Origin: Byssochlamys sp. IMV 00236
Taxonomy: Eukaryota; Ascomycota; Eurotiomycetes; Eurotiales; Thermoascaceae
Assembly: GCA_001931875.2 (NCBI GenBank)
Contig: MSJH02000823.1
Coordinates: 224,174 to 288,173 of the forward strand
Reading direction: 5' to 3'
Length of the DNA: 64,000 nucleotides
The notes beneath the pieces are model-generated. The model was not told the DNA's origin and made no database searches. It was given only the letters and a program-made list of their open reading frames with translations. A program made the translations under genes and the position numbers. Each line of letters begins with the position of its first letter. The stretch's first letter is position 1. Below are positions 21,335 to 32,259 of the stretch, one piece after another.

Positions 21335-23673
21335 CTAGTCAACCTTGGCAAAGGCAAGCTTCCTTGGGGTGGTGAGGTTGTTCGAAAGACGGATATGGGT
21401 GTTCTTGTATTTGGCGTGCTTTCGGAGTTTCTTGCGCGCCACCATCACCGGGACGGAGGACTTAGCGACTAGGTAGTTGGAAAAGGATCCCAAGAGAACT
21501 CTAGATGATACTATGTATCAGTACCCGTCGGGAGGAGAGAATGTACGGAGTATGGCCACTTACCCCTTCAGAGCACTTCTGCCTCGAGAGCCCAAGACGA
21601 CTAACGTCGGCTCCAGACCGTCAATCTGAATGACTAGGTGTCAGCTGGATCCAGAATGTCCATAGCAAAACAGTGCCTGAACAAGGACTCACCGCCTCTG
21701 TAATCATGTGTTTTGGGCTTTTACAATGGATGACCTCTACGGCCACACGGACCTGAAGCATTGTCTTTCTCAGCAATTTGATGCACGTCTGTGAGATCTT
21801 TTCGACAGCATGGATGCGCTCCAGCTCGGCCTTGGAAAGACCCCGTGTATCGACCGAGCCACTCCTACTCTCAGAAGTACCAAGCCGAGCGGCCAGCACA
21901 TGTGGCAGGAATGACGTGGCTGCGCTGATGGCTGTCTTTTCTGTCTGGGATCCAACAATCGCGGCAGAATCTTGCATCGCTTTTGCCCCCTCTCCGATCT
22001 GCACGGATTGCACTCCAGCTCCGAGTTCTGCATCCTTCCCAGTACCGACCTCTTCATCGACGGCGTAGACGGCAAAGAGTGTGTCACCATCTCGAAGAAT
22101 AGTACCTATTGTCCACTCAAGCGCGTAGACTGATTCATCACTAAGGTCTGTTGCCACCAAATATTTCCGCTGTCGCCGCTTCCCCTCGTTCGCTTCTTGC
22201 TGTAGTCGGGTGAAGTCACCGCGGATCACGGTGCGAATGGCCCTGTTAGGCACCGAGGTGTCGATGGTAGAGAGATGAATACTCAGGTTTTGGGCTTGTT
22301 TAATATCGGACAGATCTGCTTCATCGTCTGATCCGTACGGGGTATTGACAGTCGAAGCTGTGTAGTCGAAACTAGTACGCGGATGAACGCCGCCCTTTTT
22401 GGAGGAAGACTTCTCAGCAGCGCTCATTGATGATTTTGACGAGTCCGAACGCGAAGGAGATTTGTCCTTGTTTGCAGATTCAACCTTCTGGCCTGCGAGA
22501 GAGTCAGCAAAAGTGATTATGCCAATACTGGCAGCTGCCCTCACGCTCTTCTTCTGCCGCCTCAAGGAGAGTTTTCGGTTCTGCGCTTCCTGCGACAACA
22601 CCATTCCCCTCTCCTTCACTGTGCTCAGAGGCAGTAGACGAGTCTGTGAGCTTTTTCCTGCTACGACGCCTTCCCCGATGCGTTCCAGGATCATCTTCCC
22701 CGGAGCTTGTGTCGTCGATCTCCTCCTCGCTGGTGTCGATCGTTCCGGAACCATTCTCCCCGCCTTCAATGTAGTCCTTCTCTAGACGCACGTCGCCATC
22801 CTCGCTGACAGATTCCACGCTGCCCCTCGCAAGGTTGGACAGACTGCCACTGGACCCCGCCAGCGCAGTGTCCGACAGACGCGTGTATGCACGGTCCATA
22901 TCGATCAACTTCCCATTATCCGTAACAAGCTTCCCGGTAGGTGGCGCAAGATTTAATGAACTCTGGCTTGGCGTACGACTGATGGGCGAAGCTGATCTAT
23001 CCAGCCGCGGAATAGACACAGTCGAGAGCCTGGAACTGGGTCGGCCAGGCTCTGTTCCCCCAGTTGGTCCTGTTCGAAGTGTGGGATTAGCCCTCGCCAC
23101 CACAGCTGTCAATGAGCTTCGATAGTGAAGTCCCTTGTTGCTGGAAACCTTCTTACCACCCTGCGAGGCGCGCTTTGATTGCTCCTGGTTCGGAATGCTG
23201 GATTGCATATCGAACTTGTAGTCCCTGAGATCCAATCCCCGCTTGTCTCCTATTACTTTCCTCCTTGGACTAGGAATGTGGTCTGTGCCATCAGATGCCC
23301 TGCGTTGGGTCAATGCTGTGTCGCTCGAGGCAGCTTCGGAAGCTGTCGGTGAATCAGTTGCGGAACGAGAAGTTCGCAACGGAGACGGTGGTGAAGGGAC
23401 CCCGCTAAAGCTTCGTTTAGGTAGTGATAGTCTCCGGCCCGAGAGCGCTGTTCCACCAGCTCCAGCGGTTGTTGAGCCACAACGCGGAGGCGGGGCATCG
23501 GGGGAGACATCTAGCATGCTTCGCACGACGGCGGTGGGCGTTGTACGGGCATCCTTTTTCGTAGAACTCGACTGTTTGGACGACCTCCGGCCTTCCAAAA
23601 GCTCCAAGATCTCACGTCGCTCTTCGTCCAGTGCCGCCTCCAGAGACACTTTATCCCGTCTGTGAGATTGCAT
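21335..23673 (-). CDS. Universal stress protein (UspA) domain protein with long disordered N-terminus, 718 aa
   Basis: Exons 23673-22545, 22492-21693, 21625-21564 and 21500-21335 join in frame. Residues 1 to about 480 are Ser/Pro/Arg/Lys-rich and lack structure, with many possible phosphorylation sites. A UspA fold follows from KYLVATDLSDESVYALEW (about residue 486). The ATP-binding signature G-xx-G-(9)-G-S reads GSRGRSALKG then VLLGS and is split by the last intron. It ends with a basic tail. The ATG at 23673 (MQSHRRDK) is used because the upstream frame opens only with GTG. USP proteins bind ATP or other nucleotides and are linked to stress responses; the role here is unknown. The same architecture is common in filamentous ascomycetes, as far as I recall. 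Confidence 0.88.
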
Positions 23674-24517
23674 CGTGATGAGTGTTTTGAATGGCTGATG
23701 ACGGAGCTGCACGTATAAAAGGCTTCAATTTTCTAAAGACCTAATTTAAAGACAGCTTTACGTTAGCAATTCGTCCGAACTTTGGTACCATGCTCGGGGT
23801 ACCAGCGCGTGGCTTTTGGCTAGTTACCGTCACGCTGGGATTTGTCTGTTCGTTCAAATGGCAGTGGTTTCGGCAAAGGGGATAATTCCTTGAAGCTGAG
23901 GTCCACACAGCCTGTAGTGAGAGGCGAGACATGCATATTAGGACAATGGGCGTATTTCTTGGCCGTCACGGGGTCTTCTATAGTGTTTGATGGTATCGTA
24001 GAATACAATGGAAACTGGAACAATGCTTTCCACCACATGAGTAGATAGGCACTGTTTAACCATTACTGCACAGCTGGGGACATTTTCCTGCGCATAGTAA
24101 TAGTATCTCAATGGGTTTTCTTTGTGGTTTGGACAAAGGCAAGACTTTAAAGCAGATACAGAACGGAGAATACTAGCAGTAGCGGACCACCATGTGTCCA
24201 CTCTATGTTGGAAGGAGCTTACCTCTATGGCCACACGAGGCACATATGGCTATGAAAACAACTCACGTACAATTTGAAGACAAAATGTAACCAACTGAAT
24301 ACCTGAGAGATATCAATAGATATGATACAGGATCTGTTTCCCAATCCACCGAATCATCAACGAAACAGGGCATAAACATTAACTGCCAAGATAATCCACC
24401 CAGCAGTAAAAATCCCAAACTCCTGTGCTAAAAGATTCACATCAATTGAGAGTAACAAGCGTCTTATAAGAATACGATGGGAACTAATCATTCGTCCATC
24501 TGGCAGTGACACAGAGA
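23674..24517. other. Intergenic between USP and J-protein genes
   Basis: Holds the USP gene promoter and the 3' flank of the J-protein gene, both on the minus strand. No coding evidence. Confidence 0.5.
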
Positions 24518-25480
24518 TCAGGCCTTGGCCTTCTTCTTTGAGCCTTTTCGAGCTCCAACTGCCGCAAATGCTTCTTCCGGTGGTTCATCTGCGCGGCGCT
24601 TCTTGCTCTTTCCCGAGCCCTTCTTGGGTTGAGCGTATTTGGCTTCCAAGTCATCAAAGAAGTTTGCAGCCCGGCTCTGCTGTCGCTGCTGAATCAGGGC
24701 TGCGAGTTCGTTATCATCTGCTTTGGTCGCCTTCTTCTTCTTGCCCTTTCCACGTCCCTTTCCACTGAGTTTATCCTCCACGCCTAGGTCCTTGGCCAAC
24801 TCTTCGGCCTCCGCGGCTTCTTTGCGTGCGTTTTCTAGCCTTCGATCCCGCGTCACTTTCGATTCATTCACATATTCGTCCCAGGCTGTCACTTCTTTCT
24901 TCTGAATTGCATCGTCGATGATACGGCGAAACCGCTCATCATCATCCAAGATGCTGCTCAACATGACAGTCTCATAGACAAGGTCCATATTGCCCTTGTG
25001 CCTCTCGAAAGCGGCAAGTAAATCCTGCCTCTCCTGGTCAGAGCCCTGGTATTCTTTCTTGATCTTCTCTATCGCGCTACTGTCGACCATGCTCGAAAAC
25101 TGCTCGCGGTAGAATTCCATCCAGTTGAAGTCATCGTCCTCTAGGTCGAGCGTCTCGGACGTATTGCCCGTCAGGTCATACCGCCGGCGTCGTCGCTCAT
25201 CTGACAGGATAGCATATGCAAAGGCGATTTCTTGGAACTTCTTGTTCGCTTCATCTTTCTGGTCTGCTTGCGCCTTGTCTAATAACGGTCAGTCTCACAC
25301 TCCAGTTGCATTTGCTGTAGACTTTCGATGGGGTAAGAACATACCAGGATGATGTCTTAGAGCTTTCTTTCTGTATGCTGACTTGATCTCATCCGCCGTG
25401 GCTTTTTCTTCTACCCCAAGAACTTCGTAGGGGTTGATGGACGAAGGGGGATCCTCGGTAAGCTCTTCGTCGCGCGACAT
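24518..25480 (-). CDS. DNAJC9-like J-domain protein, 298 aa, two exons
   Basis: An Hsp40-type co-chaperone of the DNAJC9 group; animal DNAJC9 is a nuclear histone chaperone and Hsp70 partner. Exons 25480-25345 and 25278-24518 join within the HPD loop, giving HHPDK (HPD at residues 44-46). The J domain spans about residues 15-80. It is followed by DFNWMEFYREQFSSM and a helical region (KEYQGSDQERQDLLAAFERHKGN...) conserved in the family. The C-terminal 100 residues are rich in Lys with blocks such as KGRGKGKKKK and KKRR, suggesting nuclear localisation. The ATG at 25480 (MSRDEELTED) is the first in frame. A TTTCAG just upstream of the leader suggests a 5' UTR intron. Divergent from the deaminase gene. 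Confidence 0.9.
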
Positions 25481-25922
25481 GGCTTCAGCTGGGATTGAGG
25501 TTGACCTGAAATAAGTGGGCACAAGTCCTCGATAGACTCAAATTGATGCTGGATAATTGCAACCGAGAAGAGGACAGCCAGGACAGCAGAATTCAAACTG
25601 AGATGTAGTAATTTGATCTGGTCGTTTGTCAGGTCTGGGCCTTGTCTGGCGCAAACACGCATTAAGTGGAACGCGGACGGCGACGCGACCACGGAAGATC
25701 TCCCGCTCCGCACTCTGCCGTCATAAGTATCTGACTAGCTTCACTCGGGCTCCACCGGGCAGAGGATCGAGCTTCATATGGAACTGTCACCTCTGTTGCA
25801 GGTCTAATTTCTTCTCACTATACGCAAGGCCTACGGACAATTTAAATTGAACAGGCATGACCATATATGAAATAAATCAAAGATCTTAATATACCCCTCG
25901 TACCTTCAAGAAGATTACCACA
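25481..25922. promoter_or_regulatory. Shared divergent promoter, J-protein (-) and deaminase (+)
   Basis: A 442-bp interval between two divergently transcribed starts. It contains a probable leader-intron acceptor of the J-protein transcript near 25501-25507. No other gene is supported. Confidence 0.5.
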
Positions 25923-26630
25923 ATGACTTCTCAACCTACCGCAAACCCCGCCCCCGCATCATCATCATCATCACCATCTCATCTTGCCTACTTACGACGA
26001 TGTCTCTCACTAGCAGAGAAGTCTCCTCCTCGTCCGACAAACTTCCGCGTCGGTGCAATCCTCGTCCAGCGCCCTGCCAATGAACCCGACACGACGGTCA
26101 ATGACCGGATCCTCTCGACTGGCTACACCCTCGAGCTGGCAGGCAACACGCATGCCGAGCAATGTTGCCTCTCCAACTACGCTGCCGTCCACTCAGTCCC
26201 CGACGAACGAGTCTACGAAGTCCTCCCAGAAGAACCCGACAAGAAACTGATCATGTACGTGACCATGGAACCCTGCGGGCGACGACTATCAGGGAACCTG
26301 CCATGCGTGGAGAGGATTATTCAAACCAGACAAGGCGGCCATAAGGGTATAGACAAGGTTTACTTCGGCGTCAAGGAGCCAGGCATATTCGTCGGGGAAT
26401 CAGAAGGGTGTAAGAAGCTGACGGAGGCGGGGATCACCTGGCAACATATCGAAGGCATGGAGAAAGAGATCCTAGCTGTCGCGACGGCCGGGCATGAGAA
26501 GAGAGATGAGGAGATGAGAGAAGCTACGGGTGGTACGGTAAATGAGACGAACGTGGATGATATCTCTCCGGAAGAGAGACAAAGGCAGGAACAGATGCCG
26601 AGGAATCCGAAGAAGAGGATGATGGGTTGA
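25923..26630 (+). CDS. Zinc-dependent deaminase, DRAP-deaminase-like, 235 aa
   Basis: A single-exon member of the cytidine/deoxycytidylate deaminase superfamily. The zinc site is HAE at residues 77-79, and a second motif PCGRRLSGNLPC holds Cys118 and Cys128; the 9-residue gap between these cysteines is typical of the riboflavin-pathway deaminases. FRVGAILV and STGYTLELAGNTHAEQ resemble the deaminase domain of fungal Rib2, which acts on diaminohydroxyribitylaminopyrimidine phosphate. The C-terminal 50 residues are charged and probably disordered. The Rib2 pseudouridine-synthase half is absent, so this is a stand-alone deaminase. Another pyrimidine substrate cannot be excluded. Confidence 0.8.
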   Translation: MTSQPTANPAPASSSSSPSHLAYLRRCLSLAEKSPPRPTNFRVGAILVQRPANEPDTTVNDRILSTGYTLELAGNTHAEQCCLSNYAAVHSVPDERVYEVLPEEPDKKLIMYVTMEPCGRRLSGNLPCVERIIQTRQGGHKGIDKVYFGVKEPGIFVGESEGCKKLTEAGITWQHIEGMEKEILAVATAGHEKRDEEMREATGGTVNETNVDDISPEERQRQEQMPRNPKKRMMG

Positions 26631-27428
26631 GGAGTCCAGTCATAGGGTCCGAGCGTGACGTATACTGTATCTGTTTACTGAGCGGTACGAGAGTATGCGA
26701 TGTCTTTTCTTCGACGGCCAGCGCATATACTCGAGCAAAGTACTGGAGTTATGACCGATCTTAGCATTGTTTGAGGAGTTGCGGTGAGGTGTCGGATGTA
26801 GAATATAAAGATTTATCTCAATTGATTCAGCAATAATAACACATCGCGGTTAAACATAGCCCCGTAAATTCGAAAGGATCTTCGAGAAAAAAAGAGAGAG
26901 AAAAGAAGAAGAAAAAAAAAAGTCCTGATAATATACTCATCAACACCGTTACACAGATCTCCACACAAGGTACATGTACATACAACACAAATCCAAACCA
27001 ACACCAATAAATCCAACAGTAGCTTTAACAACACAACCTCCAAAATGCAGGAAAGATCTCACTATTATTACCTTAACCCAAGCTAATTAGTGCGCGAGTC
27101 ATAGCTTTCCAAGTCCCACTGCAGGCAGCACCACATCACGTGATGTCGTTCCTCCCTATCGTGATTCTCTCGACGCGTCTCCTAAGTAATAGTTAACTCA
27201 ATCAATCAATCATATTGCGGGATCTCTGTCCTAAGAGGACCTCTCTTATGATAGAGAAAAAAGCAACGCGAATTCTTCAGGATTATCGTCTCTCGGTGTT
27301 AATGGAGTAGAAATTCGTGTTAAAAACGAAAAAAAAAAGAAAATCCTCGAGGAGATTTCTTTTTTAACCATTCGTCCAAGCCTCCACCGAGAGAAGATAG
27401 GATTTAGCAAGAAGGGAAAAATGAGCCC
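26631..27428. other. Intergenic between deaminase and stn1 genes
   Basis: No gene supported. A purine-rich A-tract lies at 26885-26925. The 14-bp perfect palindrome ACATCACGTGATGT is at 27133-27146. The right end is the stn1 leader, which includes an upstream ATG at 27421. Confidence 0.55.
27133..27146. promoter_or_regulatory. 14-bp palindrome ACATCACGTGATGT upstream of stn1
   Basis: A perfect palindrome with a CACGTG core, 283 bp before the stn1 start. The same ATCACGTGAT core recurs at 45588-45597. It is a likely E-box type factor site; binding is inferred only. Confidence 0.5.
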
Positions 27429-27516
27429 ATGGCTGCTGCTGATGACGATGCTGTGGGACTCACTTTCTATCCTGCATTCTGCTACAAGGCCTCACCTACG
27501 CATTTCACTTGGGTGA
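27421..27516 (+). promoter_or_regulatory. Upstream ORF overlapping the stn1 start codon
   Basis: An ATG at 27421, eight bases before the stn1 ATG and in another frame, opens 31 codons ending at TGA 27514-27516. It has A at -3 (AAAATGA), while the stn1 ATG has C at -3 (CCCATGG). Scanning ribosomes should meet the uATG first, so stn1 would depend on leaky scanning if the transcript includes 27421. Confidence 0.6.
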
Positions 27517-28379
27517 AGATGGCAGTGACGGATGTGCATCGATTGAAGACTAGATCGGGGTTTGAAGGTTGGTTTTTTTCTCTCTTTTAAATCGTTTTAC
27601 TTTTCGTGTCTATGAAAGAGGATACATTGTTTTTTTTTGTTTCTTTTCTCTCTCGGCTGAGGTCGCTGGTGGGTTGGAGAATCGTCATTGCTTCGAATTC
27701 TTCATGCAAAGCTAACAATCACCAAGGCCAAAATATCTTCTTTTATTACAATCACCCCATACAGTTCGTCTGCTTAGCTGGGGTCATCGTCGCCAGGACC
27801 GAGTACGCCTGGCGCACTGTCTTGATCCTCGACGATGGTAGCGGCGAAACTGTCGAGATTGTAGTCTCTAAGGCTACCTCGCCTCGTCCAGGTGACCGTG
27901 TTTCCGAGAATGCGACGGCAACCCGCGCTGCAGGCCCGGATTCTGACCCGTCAGGTTCTTTGCCAGAGGCTGAAACGCGGCATATATCGTCGCAGGCCAA
28001 GGATCGTATTGATATCACAGACCTGGTGCCTGGCGTCGTGTTCAAAGTGAAGGGCACGCTCTCCACCTTCCGCTCCACGGTTCAGGTGCAACTTGAGCGG
28101 TTCACCTTGCTCCGGGATACGAACGCCGAAATGCGTTTCTGGGATGAGCAGTCTCGCTACTTGGTCGATGTGCTTTCAGTTCCGTGGACTCTGGAGCCAG
28201 AGGAGGTGGATCAGCTGCGCCGAGAGGCCGACGAAGAAGAGGATCGGATCATTCGAGCCAAAAAGCGGCTGGAGCAGAAGAGAAGAAAGGCGGCCAAAAG
28301 GGAAGAGAGAGATCGGATGCGGATCCGTAAGGAGTGGGAAATGGACGAGAAGCTGCAAGGAGAAGTCGCGAGGCAGTGA
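27429..28379 (+). CDS. stn1: Telomere-capping CST complex subunit Stn1 (OB-fold), 263 aa
   Basis: Stn1 binds Ten1 and telomeric single-stranded DNA or Pol alpha in the CST complex, protecting chromosome ends in the nucleus. Exons 27429-27567 and 27727-28379 join in frame through a 159-nt intron with a GCTAAC branch-like site and an AAG acceptor. The N-terminus (TFYPAFCYKASPTHFTW, VTDVHRL) leads into FFYYNHPIQFVCLAGVIVA, the family-defining strand of the OB-fold. RTVLILDDGSGETVEIVV follows, with later strands up to VQLERFTLLRD (about residue 190). The last 50 residues are a charged Arg/Glu/Lys helix. No C-terminal winged-helix domains are seen, giving a short Stn1 like those of other filamentous fungi. 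Assignment rests on remembered family motifs. Confidence 0.85.
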
Positions 28380-28804
28380 AGAAAGTATAGGAAAGCGTGG
28401 AGAAAAAGAGGACAGAGTTAGATCGAGGCAAAAAGACCAACTGCTTCAATAAATGTATATAAAAATGAGACGTCATGAGGTATCCGTGACTAGCAATAAA
28501 ACAAGAAGCCAATCATGGATAGCTAGCGCTAATGGTTACGTACAGATATGCTAAACTTCTGAACAAACGCGTATCATCGTTATACAAACAATAGAAGTTA
28601 TACAATGAAAGAAGGATATAGACAAGGGACCTTGAATAAGGCATCCATCTCTGAAGATTCGATGGAAGGGGTAGAGTTCCAAGCAAACGTCGTATATGCC
28701 GAAAACTCCTAGTTGTCCAGAAAGGAAAGAATATATATGCATGTACAGAACCATGACTTCAAAACATACGGGAACATACACATATCCGGACCCGTAAAGG
28801 AAAA
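28380..28804. other. 3' region between convergent stn1 and DUF7514 genes
   Basis: AATAAA-like strings occur near 28448 and 28494, consistent with termination from the left gene. No gene seen. Confidence 0.5.
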
Positions 28805-30963
28805 TCATCTGTATGTGTAGGTCTTATAAGAACCACCTTCAACTGGGCCACCTCCTTGACCACCTAGCATCCCACGGTAGTAGTCCTCGTCACTGCTCCA
28901 GTTTCCATGAGCAGGATAACCGTGGTACTTTGGATTTTCGCGCACTCGATCTCTTTCCCGGTCCCGGAGAGTGTCGTAGGTCCTTCCGTCCTCCGTACCA
29001 CGATCGTAATGATAGCGGCGAGTATGGGCGTCGTCGAACACATCGTCCGGGAAGGCAGACGTAGCCGAGGCAGAATAAGGACCATTGCCTGAATATCCTC
29101 CATGGCCGCCGTTACTAGAGGAGAGGTTGCCGTCTGAATGTCTATAACTAGATCCACCTGCGCCAAATGAGGGACTGCGGCTGCGGCTATATCTCGAGGT
29201 TGGAGGATATAGTCCAGGTTCCGCTCCAGTACGAGGGTAAGTCGGATCCTGGGCGTAGTTGCTGTATGGTCTCTGCCCCGATGTAGACGTCGGTGCGAAG
29301 ACATATTCTTTTGGTCTCGTACCGGACGAGAATGACTCTGCGTGGGAGTGTCTGGGCGGCGGAGAATCACCATAGACCTTACCTCCACCTGGCTGGGCAG
29401 CATATGGCTTCCTCTCGCGTTCAATTGGTCGCGCTGGCACCCCTTCGTCCTCATCATCAGTGACAGCAGAAGCTTGTGCGGTTTGCAATGGGCGACCACG
29501 TTCTGTATGCGAGTGGGCAGGCTCTGCAGTAGTAGTCGTAGTGGAGGAAGAGCCAGCAGTGGTCTTTTCTTTAGAAGCAGTACGACGATGAGACGCCGCT
29601 GCCTTAGATCGCTCTTCCTCTGTGATGGGGGGCAGAGGCACACCGCAATGCGTCATAATGGCCTTGTCTAGCTTTTCTCTCACAGCAAGATCCGGGGCCT
29701 CTGGAAACAATCGTCTCGGGATTTCCTTGGGGAATCTCTCCTTCCTGTTATCGGGGTTGCTGATGGGCATAGCCAACAGTGCCTTCTGAAGCCGCTCAAA
29801 TTCCCTCTCAGGATGTGCCAAGATCATCAGACTAGCCCAACGCTCAAATCCGCGCGGAGTCAAGCCGGGGATATCAGGTCTCTCGTCCAGCTTCCCTTGA
29901 ACAAGATGGTGCTCTGCCTCGATGGCTCTGTAGAGTCTAGAGATCGACGAGGTGTTGTCATCAAAGATATCTAATTATCCGCAGTTAGTATGAGGAAGAG
30001 TGATCCGGACGAAAGCAAAGGGAACTAACCATGCCATGGGTAAGGGTCTGATGCGACTTTTGTATCTTCATAGAACTTCTGTAGCTTATCGGGAAGGGCA
30101 ACGATAGTGTTACCAGGTGGGTACTCTTCGATCTATGTATGTGTTAGACCTCGGAGCATACCGAAAACAAAGGTACCAGAACTCCACTAGAAACTTACCA
30201 GATGAACAGCTATTCCTCGGAGGAACTGGCCCAGCCTCTTTGTGGGCTTGCCGTCCTCGAATAACTTGTCCCATATCTTCTCCAACGTCGTCAACTCCTC
30301 AACGGTAGGTGCTCTCGAAGGTGCCTTAGGCCGGGACTCTTTCTGAGTGTCACTTGTCTGGGTCGAAGGCGATTCCTTTCTCTCGGAAGAAGGTGGTGGA
30401 GGGTATCTCGTCTGTGGTTTTGGTGAAGGGTACCCACGAGGGGACCTACGAGGAGAAGGAGGCGAATTGGCATTGTGTTTTTCGTCATGGATCGATGCCG
30501 CCGAATGAGATGACTCTGCACGTCCCGCCGGTTGTGGACTCGAGCTTTGTCTGGACCCCTGCTGTTCCTGGGTGCTGTATAGGCCGGTATTCTTCAGCTG
30601 CTGAAGAACCTGATCGGTGATCTGATTCAGGACTTGTGGACTGAGGTAGTTCGATGGATGCGTCTTGTAGAATGCTGAATGGATCGCATCATTGATCCCA
30701 CCCTGTTGCTGCTGATGCCCATATCCATCTTGATCACCATACTGTTGATAACCGTGAGACTTCTGTTGATAGGAGGACGAAGGATGAGGTGATGGTGCTC
30801 GTGGTTCTGGCATGTTCATCCGATCTCCCGTATAATGGGAGGGATATGGAGTTGCGTAGCCAGAATGTCGACGAGAGTCCGAGCCAGTGAGGTCGTCGCT
30901 GGAGGTCCTCTGCTCGTAGGGGCCTACAGAGGGGCTGCGATAATCACCGTCATGGTACGCCAT
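28805..30963 (-). CDS. DUF7514-domain protein, 677 aa, three exons
   Basis: Exons 30963-30199, 30132-30030 and 29970-28805 join in frame. The conserved core begins at VEELTTLEKIWDKLFEDGKPT (about residue 225), continues through RLGQFLRGIAVHLIEEYPPGN and SRLYRAIEAEHHLVQGKLDERPDIPGLTPRGFERW in pieces, and ends near RFPKEIPRRLFPE (about 400). This block is what I remember as DUF7514, a domain of filamentous fungi without known function. The flanks are long, Gln/Ser/Tyr/Pro-rich and disordered; the C-terminal part has repeated RSRSPS-like and DRERDR-like stretches. There is no signal peptide or membrane segment. The ATG at 30963 (MAYHDGDY) is the first ATG; the frame extends upstream without one, suggesting a leader intron. 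Confidence 0.87.
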
Positions 30964-32259
30964 GAGGAGCGGCAGTTCAGCGCATTTGCCTGCTCCAGAA
31001 ACCCAGTAAAAGCACGTCGAATCTCGTTTGTAACTCTGAGAAAACACGAAGACACCAGATAGATCTTCTGACGAAGGGGACAAATCCTTTAGGCAACAAA
31101 GTCACGGACGAAAAGCTGCTGCCGCGCAGGTGACTGATACAGGCGGAAAGGAGGGGTCAGAATGTCCCGGAGGACGGGAGTGTGAGCAATGGCGTTCAGG
31201 CGCTCTGGTTCAGGCTGACAATAATATCCTCGAGGGCAGACGGCACAAGAGAATGAAATAGAAGATATCGACGGTGGTGATTTTTTTTTTTTTGGCTATA
31301 CATGCACGAAGATCCACGAAGAACAAGAGGACAGTTCGATGGGGCTCTGATAGGGTGCAAACGCCATCGTCGATAACCGACGTCACTTGCGGAGGGACAG
31401 CGCGACGGTAACTCGCCATCCGCTGTGCAGCGTCATGATCATCGCGGGCTCTTGTTGATATTCTCCAGTCGTTTACAGGATGATCGCTCTAGCTAGCCAC
31501 CATTGACTTTTATTTTTTGGTTTGATCCCGTACCCTTGACGTCCTTCTCCAGCTTCACCTGAAAATATCGGTCCGCGAGGTCGTCTATGGGGAACCCCGC
31601 TCTGGCACATTGACGAGTAGACGGGTTGCCGAGCCCACAGAAGCATGCCGATTTGCGCCCTGCAATGAAGGACATACTTCATAGAGCATTGCATTCAGAG
31701 ACATTTTTTTACCGCTGCTGCCGCAACCTAGATATTATGTCTCATATGCGTGAATGAAGTATGTAATAAATAATTATAGGTCGTCATACCCATGGGAACT
31801 GGACATGGGGAATCTGATCGTCCTGATGGTTTTCCATGGGACGGTGGCGGCAACATGCCATGGATTCTGGTTCTTCGGGCGGTTCCGTGGGCCGGATTCA
31901 CTCCACGCGTTTGACAGCAGAGAAGGGGAGGCGACAGTGATTAATTAGTACTTAGTCTAAGTACACTTCGAGGTACCTTTACTCTAGATATGGTAGACAT
32001 CCTGTGTGCGCGCCACTCTACGGAACCCGCGGGCTATTAATAGCAACACACTCCCCATCTGCATATATGGGATGGTACTGCCCCTTCGATATATTATTTA
32101 TGGAAGTTTTGAGACTGAAAACGGGATGTTATTTTACTCGAGTATTGTAATATATCTCGAAACCGTAAAATGGACGAAAGTCGCAGAGATGGTGTAATTT
32201 CACCTGTATCTCCTTCCCCCTAACCGCAATAACAGTAGCGAGGTCCATGGACCAAAAGC
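30964..32259. other. Intergenic between DUF7514 and Stc1-domain genes
   Basis: Contains the DUF7514 promoter and the 3' flank of the Stc1-domain gene. A 60-codon minus-strand frame at 31493-31675 has ordinary composition but no known family. A T12 tract lies near 31281-31292. Nothing else is supported. Confidence 0.45.
31493..31675 (-). CDS. Uncharacterised small ORF, 60 aa
   Basis: A complete ATG-to-TAG frame (MSFIAGRKSACFC...) with three Cys in the first 23 residues and a mixed charged C-terminal half. There is no signal peptide and I recognise no family. It may be the last exon of a gene, a relic, or chance. Confidence 0.15.
   Translation of the reverse strand: MSFIAGRKSACFCGLGNPSTRQCARAGFPIDDLADRYFQVKLEKDVKGTGSNQKIKVNGG

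Noticed and set aside
22399..22785. + strand frames opposite the USP-domain gene
   Set aside because: Antisense shadows of a well-supported spliced gene.
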